Source of the DNA: Bacillus sp. MUM 116
GTDB taxonomy: Bacteria > Bacillota > Bacilli > Bacillales > Cytobacillaceae
Direction of reading: 5' to 3'
Assembly: GCF_001866655.1 (NCBI RefSeq)
Contig: NZ_MLYR01000033.1
Span: 1-48,945 of the forward strand
DNA length: 48,945 nt
A program made the translations under genes and the position numbers. Position 1 is the first letter of the stretch; every line of letters begins with the position of its first letter. This document shows, in pieces, positions 15,682 through 23,792 of the stretch. Below the pieces are notes generated by a model. It saw nothing but the letters and a program-made list of their open reading frames with translations, did not search any database and was not told the origin of the DNA.

Positions 15682-15965
15682 CTTTTTCGCCCCTAGCTAA
15701 TTTTTTCCTATTATTTTATCATAAGAATTTTAAATTTATTTAATAGGGAGTCTTATAGCCAACAAAATCCTAAAAAACGGGTAGTCTGGAGAGCCTCCAC
15801 CTGCATTTAAGCTGATTAATTTCAAATTTACTTGAAAGAGCAGAGTACGATACAATCGTATTAAGAGTTGGTGATTAATCCCAATTTTACAAGAATGAAG
15901 AGTAGAAACATCTGAAATAATCACGTCAACACAAAAAAACATAGACCAAAGGAGGAGAGATTTGG

Positions 15966-17027
15966 ATGGGGAAAACGCTAAGAGTTGGAATTATTGGTGC
16001 AGGCGGTATCGCAAAGGATGTTCATATTCCAAATTATTTAAAATGTGGAGAAAAGGTTGAGTTAGCTGCTATTTCTGATGTGGTTAAGGAAAAAGCCGAA
16101 CAGGTAGCAAATGAATTCAATATTCCACATACGTTTACAAGCTATGAAGAAATGTTTCAAAAAGTTGAATTGGATGCGGTAAGTATTTGCACACCAAATA
16201 AGTTCCATTATCCTGCCACTATTGCTGCTTTACATGCGGGGTGTCATGTTTTATGTGAAAAGCCGCCGGCGATGACTGTAAAAGAGGCAGAGGAAATGGC
16301 CATTATGGGCGAGAAGGCAGGAAAAATTTTATCCTATGGGTTCCATTTCCGACATGCTCCGGAGGTAGAATTGTTAAAGCGGTTTATTGACGATGGTGAG
16401 CTTGGTGATATTTATGCCGCACGGGTAACGGCAATGCGCCGTAGGGGAATTCCGGGCTGGGGTGTATTTACAAACAAAGAGCTGCAAGGTGGCGGGCCTT
16501 TAATTGATATCGGTGTACATATGTTGGATACTGCTTTATATTTGATGGGCTATCCGGAACCCGATACTGTGTTTGGGGTGACCTACCAAAAGCTAGGGAA
16601 CCGAAAAGGGGTTGGCCTCATGGGATCATGGGATTGGGAAAACTTCTCTGTCGAAGATATGGCACGCGGCATGATTACCTTTAAAAACGGTGCTTCGATT
16701 ATATTAGAAACAGCATTTGCTGCCAACGTTGAAAAAGCAGATGAAATGAATGTGACGTTAATGGGGGACAAGGGCGGAGCAGATGTTTTCCCACTTAAAA
16801 TTTATCAAGAAAAACACGAGGCGTTACTAGACATCACTCCTGCTTATCTACCAAAGACAAATTATCATGAACTTGAACTTCGAAGATTTGTAGATGCATG
16901 TTTGGAAGATAAGACTCCATTAAGTACCCCGAAACAAGGTGTCTATTTACAACAAATTATTAATGGGCTTTATGAGTCAGCACTTAAAGGTGAGGCTGTA
17001 AAAATTAGTGAGAATGTTTCTGTATAA
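15966..17027 (+). CDS. Gfo/Idh/MocA family NAD(P)-dependent oxidoreductase
   Basis: A 353-residue protein. The N-terminal Rossmann fold carries GIIGAGGIAKDVHIPNY, SICTPNKFHYPATIAAL and the family signature CEKPPA, whose Lys helps catalysis. GGGPLIDIGVHMLDTALYLMGYPEP is the substrate-side motif, with the Asp/His pair (DIGVH) of sugar dehydrogenases. The enzyme should oxidise or reduce a hydroxyl of a sugar, inositol or related compound; the substrate cannot be read from the sequence. GGAGGAGA lies just before the ATG. It is monocistronic, ended by the hairpin at 17045. Confidence 0.87.
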   Translation: MGKTLRVGIIGAGGIAKDVHIPNYLKCGEKVELAAISDVVKEKAEQVANEFNIPHTFTSYEEMFQKVELDAVSICTPNKFHYPATIAALHAGCHVLCEKPPAMTVKEAEEMAIMGEKAGKILSYGFHFRHAPEVELLKRFIDDGELGDIYAARVTAMRRRGIPGWGVFTNKELQGGGPLIDIGVHMLDTALYLMGYPEPDTVFGVTYQKLGNRKGVGLMGSWDWENFSVEDMARGMITFKNGASIILETAFAANVEKADEMNVTLMGDKGGADVFPLKIYQEKHEALLDITPAYLPKTNYHELELRRFVDACLEDKTPLSTPKQGVYLQQIINGLYESALKGEAVKISENVSV

Positions 17028-17044
17028 ATAGAATTTTGGAGGAA

Positions 17045-17075
17045 GGGGCGGTTAACTGAAATTAACCGCTTCTTG
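17045..17075 (+). terminator. terminator of the Gfo/Idh/MocA gene
   Basis: GCGGTTAA (17048-17055) pairs with TTAACCGC (17062-17069), extended by flanking AAG/CTT, then TTCTT. Confidence 0.75.
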
Positions 17076-17147
17076 CATAGTGACGACCGAACGAATTAGT
17101 TTTCCCTCATTCCGGTAGCTTATCCGTCACTCGCTTGCTTCAATTTT

Positions 17148-17465
17148 TTATTTAAAAATTTCAACCCATTCCCCCGACCACTTTTCAATTTCCCTTATAA
17201 TCGGCTCCATTGCTATCCCTTTTTCCGTTAAAGAATACTCAATTCTGACCGGTGTTTCCGGATATACCTCTCTTTTTACAATTCCCTCATGTTCCAAATC
17301 TTTTAGTCTTTCTGATAGAAGCCGTCCACTGATGGGCAAGGAGGATTCAATGTTGCAAAAACGCTGCGGGCCGGATAGAAGTTGATAGATAATAAAACCA
17401 GTCCAACGCTGGCTGAGTAATTTCATAGCCTGCTCAAATTTAGGGCATAATGATGATTGATTCAT
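17148..17465 (-). CDS. HxlR-family transcriptional regulator
   Basis: A 105-residue winged-helix protein. CPKFEQAMKLLSQRWTGFII with LLSGPQRFCNIESSLPISGRLLSERLKDLEHEGIVKREVYPETPVRIEYSLTEKG in key segments is the typical HxlR layout: Cys near the N-terminus, a recognition helix with S-x-R-L-L-S-x-R-L, and a wing with the P-V-R-I/V-E-Y motif. Many such proteins sense quinones, aldehydes or thiol stress through the N-terminal Cys. It is divergent from the dioxygenase gene at 17589, which it probably controls along with itself. GAGGTGAAAG precedes the ATG. Confidence 0.9.
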   Translation of the reverse strand: MNQSSLCPKFEQAMKLLSQRWTGFIIYQLLSGPQRFCNIESSLPISGRLLSERLKDLEHEGIVKREVYPETPVRIEYSLTEKGIAMEPIIREIEKWSGEWVEIFK

Positions 17466-17526
17466 GTTCTTTCACCTCTATAATATTCATTATACCGATT
17501 AAAATTGTATAGTATCAATGTATTAC

Positions 17527-17555
17527 TTGACGCAATAACATTACGATATTATAGT
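17527..17555 (+). promoter_or_regulatory. promoter of the dioxygenase gene
   Basis: TTGACG (17527-17532), a 17-base spacer and TATAGT (17550-17555), about 33 bases before the start codon, in the intergenic region shared with the divergent HxlR gene. Confidence 0.65.
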
Positions 17556-17588
17556 TAGTTACATAAAGTAAGTAAAGGGGTGTAAAAA

Positions 17589-18356
17589 ATGCTGCCATCT
17601 TTATTTTTAGCACATGGTTCACCAATGTTAGCGATTGAAGATAATCAATATACTCGATTTTTAGAGAACTTAGGACAGCAATATCATCCAAAAGCGATAG
17701 TGATTTTTACTGCTCATTGGGAAGCGGCAACGTTAACGATTTCATCTTTAGATGAATCATATGAAACGATCTATGATTTCAATGGATTCCCACCAGAGTT
17801 ATATGAAATTAAGTATCCCGCAAAAGGTTCCACTATGTTGGCACAACAATTAAAAGATAGATTTGCAAAAGCGGGAATTCCTGCAAATCTGGATCCAAAG
17901 AGAGGGTTAGATCACGGCTCTTGGACGATGTTATCCAAAATGTATCCAAATGCCGATATTCCGGTTGTTCAGGTTTCTGTTCATCCATTTTTACCTCCGG
18001 AAACGCAATATAAGATTGGCGAGGCGTTAAAAGGGCTTGGACAAGAAGATGTTCTTGTCATTGGCAGTGGTGTAACGGTTCATAATTTACGTATGGTTAA
18101 CTGGGACGCAAATGAACCGGAACAATGGGCTGTTGCCTTTGATGACTGGCTTTTAAATAAAATTCAACATCAGGATTTACAAAGTCTTTTCCAATATCAA
18201 AATTTGGCCCCAAATGCGAAGTATGCTGTGCCAAGACCGGAACACTTTGTCCCATTTTTCATTGCGATGGGCAGTGGAAACGGTTTAGATCAGGCAAAAG
18301 CCATCTACCGCGACTATGAATTAGGAACGCTGAGCTATCTTTGTATGGAATTTTAA
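17589..18356 (+). CDS. DODA-type extradiol ring-opening dioxygenase (YgiD/LigB-like)
   Basis: A 255-residue protein of the class III extradiol dioxygenase fold. FLAHGSPM (His9), FTAHWEA (His43), LDHGSW (His109) and the late RPEHFVPFF motif supply the conserved histidines for the metal and for catalysis, as in E. coli YgiD and plant DOPA dioxygenase. These enzymes cleave catechol-type rings such as L-DOPA; the natural bacterial substrate is often unknown. AAAGGGGTG precedes the ATG. The neighbouring divergent HxlR-type repressor suggests induction by a quinone, catechol or electrophile. A terminator follows, so it is a single-gene unit. Confidence 0.88.
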   Translation: MLPSLFLAHGSPMLAIEDNQYTRFLENLGQQYHPKAIVIFTAHWEAATLTISSLDESYETIYDFNGFPPELYEIKYPAKGSTMLAQQLKDRFAKAGIPANLDPKRGLDHGSWTMLSKMYPNADIPVVQVSVHPFLPPETQYKIGEALKGLGQEDVLVIGSGVTVHNLRMVNWDANEPEQWAVAFDDWLLNKIQHQDLQSLFQYQNLAPNAKYAVPRPEHFVPFFIAMGSGNGLDQAKAIYRDYELGTLSYLCMEF

Positions 18357-18360
18357 TGAG

Positions 18361-18386
18361 TGCCATTTTCCAATGGCATTTTTTCT
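18361..18386 (+). terminator. terminator of the dioxygenase gene
   Basis: TGCCATT and AATGGCA form a 7-bp stem with a short loop, followed by six T. Confidence 0.85.
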
Positions 18387-18490
18387 GTTTTATTAACAAT
18401 TTGTGAAGGATAGCCCTTTCTGTTTCACATAAGTAGACAAGTTTAGTAAAATTAAATTTATCAAAGAGAAGATTAGAGGAGTTTAAATCT

Positions 18491-19201
18491 ATGGCAAATA
18501 ACAAAAATAATACGAAGCAGCAGGGGAGTTCATCTAAGTTTACGTTCTGGATTATTGGCTTAATCGCTGTTTGTATTCTTGGTTTTATTTTTCTGGGAAA
18601 CCACAACAAAAAAGTGGAAAAACCAGCATCCAACTCGAAGGTGGCGATTGATTATTCCGGCCAGCCGTTTCTGGGAAAAAGTTCAGCACCGGTATCTATC
18701 ATTGAATTTGGCGATTACAAATGCCCAAACTGTAAGAATTTTGCTGATAGTGTGATTCCTGTTATTCAAAAAGAGCTAGTCGATACCGGAAAAGCAAAAC
18801 TATATTTCTTTAACGATGCTTTTATTAATGTAGACTCAACGCGGGCTGCTAAATTTGCTGAAGCGGTATATCATGAACTTGGAAACGATACGTTTTGGAA
18901 ATTCCATGAGCTTCTTTATAAAAAGCAGCCGGAAGATTCTAAATATGAAAAAATGGATGTTTATGATAAGAACTTCTTGGTGAATACACTTAAAGAAGTC
19001 ACAAATGAAAAGGACGTCAACAAGGTTGTTGCCTATTTTGATGCAAAAAAGGCGGATGCAGCCTTTAATAAAGATATGGATTATGTAACAAAACTTGGAG
19101 TTACAGGAACTCCAACCATACTTGTGGACGGGAAGATGTTCCAAGGAAAAACACTTGATGATTTGAAGGATATGGTTAATAAAGCAGCAAAGGGGAAATA
19201 G
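18491..19201 (+). CDS. bdbD: membrane-anchored thiol-disulfide oxidoreductase BdbD
   Basis: A 236-residue DsbA-like protein. One N-terminal membrane helix (FWIIGLIAVCILGFIFLG) anchors it outside the membrane; FGDYKCPNC gives the catalytic C-x-x-C (Cys78, Cys81), and GTPTILVDG carries the cis-proline loop of the thioredoxin fold. It oxidises Cys pairs of exported proteins and is re-oxidised by BdbC, encoded next with a 4-base gap. The pair in B. subtilis is needed for competence proteins. Here it could also act on the five-Cys secreted protein at 12949. GAGGAG precedes the ATG. The length is slightly above B. subtilis BdbD. Confidence 0.92.
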   Translation: MANNKNNTKQQGSSSKFTFWIIGLIAVCILGFIFLGNHNKKVEKPASNSKVAIDYSGQPFLGKSSAPVSIIEFGDYKCPNCKNFADSVIPVIQKELVDTGKAKLYFFNDAFINVDSTRAAKFAEAVYHELGNDTFWKFHELLYKKQPEDSKYEKMDVYDKNFLVNTLKEVTNEKDVNKVVAYFDAKKADAAFNKDMDYVTKLGVTGTPTILVDGKMFQGKTLDDLKDMVNKAAKGK

Positions 19202-19205
19202 GTAA

Positions 19206-19622
19206 ATGAACAAATCCATACTTGTTGCTTGGGCTGCTGCCATTATCGCCACACTTGGAAGCTTGTACTTCAGTGAAGTGCGTCATTTCATTCCTTGTAC
19301 ACTGTGCTGGTATCAAAGAATTTTTATGTATCCATTAGTGATTATTCTTGGGATTGCCGGGTATCGAAACGATTTAACAATCTATCGATATGTTTTACCA
19401 TTATCAATTATTGGGATGCTTATTTCTGGATATCATACTGTTTTGCAAAAAATCCCATATCTTCAGCAGTTTGAAATGTGTACATCCGGTGTGCCGTGTT
19501 CAAAAGATTATCTTAACTGGCTTGGGTTTATTACTATCCCATTGCTTGCGTTTGCAGCATTTACCATTATTACAATAAGCCTCATAGTTCTTGTTCGAGG
19601 AATCAAAAAAGAGACGATTTAG
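19206..19622 (+). CDS. bdbC: disulfide bond formation protein BdbC (DsbB-like)
   Basis: A 138-residue protein with four membrane helices. CTLCWYQR (Cys31, Cys34) is the quinone-side Cys pair with the conserved W-Y-Q-R, and the second loop holds CTSGVPC (Cys92, Cys98), the pair that exchanges with BdbD. It passes electrons from BdbD to menaquinone. The gene follows bdbD directly and ends at a terminator, so the two form a bicistronic operon. Confidence 0.93.
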   Translation: MNKSILVAWAAAIIATLGSLYFSEVRHFIPCTLCWYQRIFMYPLVIILGIAGYRNDLTIYRYVLPLSIIGMLISGYHTVLQKIPYLQQFEMCTSGVPCSKDYLNWLGFITIPLLAFAAFTIITISLIVLVRGIKKETI

Positions 19623-19634
19623 TCTCTTTTTTTG
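19606..19634 (+). terminator. terminator of the bdbDC operon
   Basis: AAAGAGAC pairs with GTCTCTTT across the stop codon region, followed by a long T-run. Confidence 0.8.
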
Positions 19635-19678
19635 TAATAAAAACATATGCAAATATTTTCCAAATTGAATAAGCGGTT

Positions 19679-20095
19679 TTAGGATTTTAATTTTCCAATC
19701 GATAAATTGACACGATAGTTACCATGTTTTAAGAGGCGTTCAAGAAGTAATTCCATTTCCTTATTCGAGGCGAAGTGAGCAGTCAACAGATAGCATCCTT
19801 CTCCGCTAATCCGATGTGCTTCAGAAATTGCCTCTTCCGTATTGAAAAACGAATGAAATGCTGTGTGATTCTCTGACTTTACAAAAACAGTAATAAATGC
19901 AGTTACAGGCTGTCCGAGCTTTGCCTTATTTGTTGAAATCGTATACTGTTCAATGATGCCTAAATCCTCTAACCTGCGAATACGGTTTCCTACAGCCTGC
20001 CCTGTCATATGTATTTCTTGACCAATATCCTTCCATTGCATTCTTGAGTTTTCTTTTAGTAACGCCAGTATCTTAAGATCTATATTATCAATCAT
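19679..20095 (-). CDS. Lrp/AsnC-family transcriptional regulator
   Basis: A 138-residue protein. MIDNIDLKILALLKENSRMQWKDIGQEIHMTGQAVGNRIRRLEDLGII, given here only to place the helix-turn-helix in the first 50 residues, is followed by an RAM-type effector domain (PVTAFITVFV..., ISGEGCYLLTAHF...). The usual G-x-x-D of the effector loop reads GEGCYLL. The ATG at 20095 is preferred, with AAAGGA before it; an in-frame ATG at 20146 is less likely. The target is not evident. Two ACTAGTC...TTAGTTATA repeats lie about 75 bases upstream and could be its own operator. Confidence 0.87.
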   Translation of the reverse strand: MIDNIDLKILALLKENSRMQWKDIGQEIHMTGQAVGNRIRRLEDLGIIEQYTISTNKAKLGQPVTAFITVFVKSENHTAFHSFFNTEEAISEAHRISGEGCYLLTAHFASNKEMELLLERLLKHGNYRVNLSIGKLKS

Positions 20096-20486
20096 AATTA
20101 AAATCCTTTCATCGTGAAAGCTGAAGGTCATAAAGTGTTTCGCCAACTTATTCTGCTTATCCGTACTAGTCGCTATACTTAGTTATATCCTCTTTCACAA
20201 ACTAGTCCAGCAGCTATATTTAGTTATAGCACAGAGGATCAGAGAAAATAAACCTATAAAGAAGAAAAGGTGAACGCAATAGGCTTAACAGTATGGTTAT
20301 TCCTTTAGTCGTGAGCTTTACTTTTTAGCAGTGCATGGGTTTTTACATGTACTTAGTTATGATCTTATGACAGAAGAAGATTATGTTCGGGAAAGCAAGA
20401 AGAAATTCTTTCTTCTCTTGGATTAAATAGAAGAAAAAGGGATATGAAGCTGACGTGCAAAAAGACTTAATGCAGGAGTGATTAAT
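20096..20486. other. intergenic region between the Lrp/AsnC gene and guaA
   Basis: The part near 20096 carries two direct repeats (listed separately). The rest shows short broken frames, such as a 19-codon frame [19 protein letters not shown] ending in TAA near 20426, that could be leftovers of a lost gene. I searched by eye for a purine riboswitch in front of guaA and saw none. Confidence 0.5.
20165..20228. repeat. two direct repeats upstream of the Lrp/AsnC gene
   Basis: ACTAGTCGCTATACTTAGTTATA is at 20165-20187 and ACTAGTC-CAGCA-GCTATATTTAGTTATA, the same with a 5-base insertion, is at 20201-20228. A weaker TACTTAGTTAT recurs near 20350. Phased repeats like these suit an Lrp-type octamer. 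Confidence 0.45.
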
Positions 20487-22022
20487 TTGAAGAAACACGA
20501 TTTTATTATTGTTTTAGACTTCGGAAGCCAATATAACCAGCTTATTGCCCGCCGTATCCGCGAGTTCGGCGTATACAGCGAATTGCATCCACATACGATT
20601 ACGGCGGAAGAAATTAAGAAGATGAATCCCAAAGGAATTATTTTTTCTGGCGGCCCGAACAGCATATATGAAGATAAAGCATTCCATTGCGACCCGGCAA
20701 TTTTTGATTTAGGATTACCCGTATTCGGTATTTGTTATGGCATGCAGCTTATGGCCCACCATTTCAGCGGTAAGGTAGAACGGGCAGAGCACCGCGAGTA
20801 CGGCAAAGCGGTTTTGAAAGTAGAAAACGAGTCCCAGCTATACAACGGCCTTCCGGAAGAACAAGTGGTATGGATGAGCCATGGTGACTTAGTAACCAGC
20901 TTGCCGTTAAACTTTGTCACAGATGCAACGAGCGATTCGTGCCCGATTGCGGCAATGAGCAACGAAGAGCGTAAATTTTATGGGGTACAATTCCACCCGG
21001 AAGTGCTTCACTCTGAATACGGCAACGACTTATTGAAAAATTTCGTGTTCGATGTGTGTAAATGTACAGAAGGTTGGAACATGGAAAACTTTATTGAAGT
21101 GGAATTGGAAAAAATCCGCGAAACAGTAGGAGATAAAAAAGTGATTTGTGCGCTTAGCGGCGGTGTGGATTCTTCTGTTGTAGCGGTATTGATTCATAAA
21201 GCAATCGGTGATCAGCTGACTTGTATCTTCGTTGACCACGGTCTTCTTCGTAAAGGCGAAGCGGAGAGCGTCATGAAAACATTCAGCGAAGGTTTCCAAA
21301 TGAATGTTATTAAAGTGGATGCGAAAGAGCGGTTCTTAAATAAACTTGCAGGTGTATGTGATCCGGAGCAAAAACGGAAAATTATTGGTAACGAGTTCAT
21401 CTACGTATTTGATGATGAAGCGGAAAAATTAGAAGGAATCGACTTTTTGGCGCAAGGAACTTTGTATACAGATATTATTGAGAGCGGAACGTTGACTGCG
21501 CAAACAATCAAATCTCACCATAACGTAGGCGGGCTGCCTGAGGATATGCAATTTAAATTGATTGAACCTCTTAATACGTTATTTAAAGATGAAGTGCGTG
21601 CATTGGGTTCCAAGCTTGGCATTCCAGATGAAATTGTATGGCGTCAGCCGTTTCCAGGTCCTGGTCTTGGAATACGTGTGCTGGGTGAAGTGACGGAAGA
21701 AAAGCTTGAAATCGTGAGAGAATCTGATGCGATTTTACGTGAAGAAATCCAGAATGCCCGACTTGATCGTGAAATCTGGCAGTACTTCACGGCACTTCCT
21801 GATATACGGAGTGTTGGTGTAATGGGGGATGAACGCACATATGATTATACAGTGGGAATCCGTGCAGTAACTTCCGTTGACGGCATGACTGCTGATTGGG
21901 CGCGTATTCCTTGGGAGGTATTAGAGAAAATCTCTGTGCGCATCGTAAATGAAGTGAAGCATGTGAACCGCATCGTGTACGATGTGACAAGTAAACCACC
22001 TGCGACGATTGAGTGGGAATAA
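20487..22022 (+). CDS. guaA: GMP synthase (glutamine-hydrolysing)
   Basis: A 511-residue enzyme that converts XMP, ATP and glutamine to GMP. The class I glutaminase domain comes first: [20 protein letters not shown], the nucleophile motif FGICYGMQL and the His/Glu pair in GVQFHPEV. The ATP pyrophosphatase domain has the PP-loop [10 protein letters not shown], and the C-terminal dimerisation domain ends in [16 protein letters not shown]. It is full length and close to the B. subtilis protein. The TTG at 20487 has AGGAG 8 bases upstream; a GTG at 20478 is also in frame but overlaps that site. It is monocistronic with a strong terminator. It stands next to a purine-type permease, but under a different promoter. 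Confidence 0.97.
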   Translation: MKKHDFIIVLDFGSQYNQLIARRIREFGVYSELHPHTITAEEIKKMNPKGIIFSGGPNSIYEDKAFHCDPAIFDLGLPVFGICYGMQLMAHHFSGKVERAEHREYGKAVLKVENESQLYNGLPEEQVVWMSHGDLVTSLPLNFVTDATSDSCPIAAMSNEERKFYGVQFHPEVLHSEYGNDLLKNFVFDVCKCTEGWNMENFIEVELEKIRETVGDKKVICALSGGVDSSVVAVLIHKAIGDQLTCIFVDHGLLRKGEAESVMKTFSEGFQMNVIKVDAKERFLNKLAGVCDPEQKRKIIGNEFIYVFDDEAEKLEGIDFLAQGTLYTDIIESGTLTAQTIKSHHNVGGLPEDMQFKLIEPLNTLFKDEVRALGSKLGIPDEIVWRQPFPGPGLGIRVLGEVTEEKLEIVRESDAILREEIQNARLDREIWQYFTALPDIRSVGVMGDERTYDYTVGIRAVTSVDGMTADWARIPWEVLEKISVRIVNEVKHVNRIVYDVTSKPPATIEWE

Positions 22023-22061
22023 CACACAATCACGACTGATAAAATGGAATAAACGCAATGG

Positions 22062-22094
22062 AAACGAACGTTCTTTTTATACGTTCGTTTTTGT
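22062..22094 (+). terminator. guaA terminator
   Basis: AAACGAACGT and ACGTTCGTTT form a 10-bp stem followed by T-rich sequence. Confidence 0.85.
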
Positions 22095-22156
22095 ATTTAT
22101 TGCAAAAAAAGGTTTGTGCGAGGAAACCTCTAGAAATCATACTATGACTTCTTTAA

Positions 22157-22223
22157 TATATGAAAAACTTAAATAAAATTGATTTTTTTTATATTATCCA
22201 TATATAACTTCGGGTGTTAACAT
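22157..22223 (+). promoter_or_regulatory. shared island promoter element, copy 1
   Basis: The box TATATGAAAAACTTAAA followed by an oligo-T tract and TATATT leads, exactly 54 bases after the TGAAAAACTT block starts, to TG-T-TAACAT, an extended -10. Three more copies have the same layout (26607, 28357, 35581). It lies about 110 bases before the NCS2 permease gene. The -35 (TATCCA) is poor, so an activator is expected. Confidence 0.7.
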
Positions 22224-22330
22224 AAAGGTTGAAGAGAAAAAAAGAGCAGTTAGATTTTAAGTTTTGCTCCGATAATATTTTTCTACTATATCTTCCCTCA
22301 GGGGTAAAAAACAAATTAAGGTGAATTAAT

Positions 22331-23641
22331 ATGAAGAAACAACTTTTTTACGGTGGTTTAAATACTTTTCAATGGTTCATTTTCCTACTAGCAACTTCTG
22401 TTGCATTCCCTATTATAATTGGGAACGTATTTCATTTGTCAATTGAGGAAATTTCTGAATTAATGCAGCGAACGTTTTTCGTGATGGGGGTTAGTTCTTT
22501 TATACAAGGATGGTTGGGACATCGATACCCAATTGCTGATGGCCCGGCAGGTTCATGGGTTAGTGTGTTTGTGATTTTAGCGGGGGTTGCTATACATCAG
22601 GGCCACAATACATCTGAAACCTTACAATTCTTAGAAGGCGGGTTAATCGTTGCAGGCCTTTTGCTCTTCATTCTTGGTATAACCGGTTTAGTGAATCGGC
22701 TGCTCTTTTTGTTCACTCCTTTAGTTACAGGTTCCTTTATTTTTCTCTTAGCACTTCAACTTAGCGGTGTTTTTTTAGGAGGTATGATGGCATTACATGG
22801 AGAGCCATCCCGACCAGATTATGGAACAACAGCCATTTCATTCGGTGTATTTTTTCTGATAATTATGCTGTCTATTAAAGGGAAAGGGTGGATTAAAAGT
22901 TACGCCTTATTAATTGGAATTTTATTGGGATGGTTTCTATACTTTTTATTCGGTAAAACCTCTAGTACTTTTATCCGTTCAGATTCTTTGGTTAGACTTC
23001 CTGAAATTTTTGCTTGGGGTACTCCACGCTTAAATCCCGGAATGGTTGTAACTGCCATTTTGTTTACGTTTATTTTAGTTTCAAATACGGTTGCGGCTGT
23101 TACGGCTGTCAAACAGGCAGTTCCTAAATCTCAGAAAAGCGAGATAAAAACGATAAATCGTGGCAGCTGGGCTGGTGGAATTTCTCATTTTCTAGCTGCT
23201 GTTTTTTCCACAATTGGAATTGTTCCATTACCAGTTTCTGCTGGCTTTATCCGATTAACGGGGCAAAAAAGATTAGGGCCTTTCCTTATTGCAAGTATAG
23301 CTTTATCAGGTATAGCCCTTTTTCCAACGATCGTTAATTTTTTAGCCTTGCTTCCAGGCCCTATTGCCAGTGCTGCATCTCTGGCGTCATTTGTAGAAAT
23401 GATAGGGATTGCCTTTCAGTCTATTCTAAGAGAAGAACTAGACCAACGAAGGTTGACCATATTAGGAATTACATTGTTAATCAGTATCGGATTAATGTTT
23501 CTTCCTACAAGTATATTTCAAGGTCTTCCTTCCATTCTGCAATATATCTTTAGTAATGGTCTGCTTGTCGGTACAATGATAGTAATTCTGCTAGAACAAC
23601 TTTGGAAAAAAACAAAAAAGGAAGTCACTTTAGCGCAGTGA
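22331..23641 (+). CDS. NCS2 purine/pyrimidine permease (YwdJ-like)
   Basis: A 436-residue membrane protein with 12-14 hydrophobic segments. GGLNTFQWFIFLLATSVAFPIIIG, in short the LNTFQW...VAFP start, and DGPAGSWVSVFVI match nucleobase-cation-symporter-2 proteins of the Bacillus YwdJ type; in the usual NCS2 signature the region corresponding to Q/E/P-x-N-x-G-x-x-x-x-T is replaced by VSAGFIRLTGQKRLGP. The substrate is probably a purine, pyrimidine or similar ring. It is preceded by shared element copy 1 and has its own terminator. AAGGTG lies 7-8 bases before the ATG. The position at the edge of the catabolic island, under the same promoter type as other island genes, suggests a role in uptake of the island substrate. 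Confidence 0.82.
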   Translation: MKKQLFYGGLNTFQWFIFLLATSVAFPIIIGNVFHLSIEEISELMQRTFFVMGVSSFIQGWLGHRYPIADGPAGSWVSVFVILAGVAIHQGHNTSETLQFLEGGLIVAGLLLFILGITGLVNRLLFLFTPLVTGSFIFLLALQLSGVFLGGMMALHGEPSRPDYGTTAISFGVFFLIIMLSIKGKGWIKSYALLIGILLGWFLYFLFGKTSSTFIRSDSLVRLPEIFAWGTPRLNPGMVVTAILFTFILVSNTVAAVTAVKQAVPKSQKSEIKTINRGSWAGGISHFLAAVFSTIGIVPLPVSAGFIRLTGQKRLGPFLIASIALSGIALFPTIVNFLALLPGPIASAASLASFVEMIGIAFQSILREELDQRRLTILGITLLISIGLMFLPTSIFQGLPSILQYIFSNGLLVGTMIVILLEQLWKKTKKEVTLAQ

Positions 23642-23658
23642 TTGTTAAAGATCTTTTT

Positions 23659-23703
23659 CAAAAAACGGAATTTGGTTAAAATCATTCAAATTCCGTTTTT
23701 TTT
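23659..23703. terminator. bidirectional terminator between the NCS2 and APC permease genes
   Basis: AAAAAACGGAATTTG pairs with CAAATTCCGTTTTTT around a 12-base loop, with A and T runs on both sides, so it can serve both converging genes. Confidence 0.85.
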
Positions 23704-23792
23704 ATTCATTTTTTAGTAAGAGGCAGCTTAGTTATTAAGACTGTTGAATTTAATAGAATGCTTGAATTTCTGAGAAGAGATTATAGATCTTT

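Noticed and set aside
15736..15942. A 68-codon minus-strand frame upstream of the Gfo/Idh/MocA gene.
   Set aside because: No ribosome binding site and it lies in the promoter region of the plus-strand gene; no recognisable family.
20096..20486. A purine riboswitch before guaA.
   Set aside because: The conserved loop sequences and three-way junction of the purine aptamer are not seen; the repeats there fit an Lrp-type operator better.
22224..22330. A riboswitch in the leader of the YwdJ-like permease.
   Set aside because: Only a weak GAGCA/TTGCTC hairpin is present and no known aptamer motif fits.
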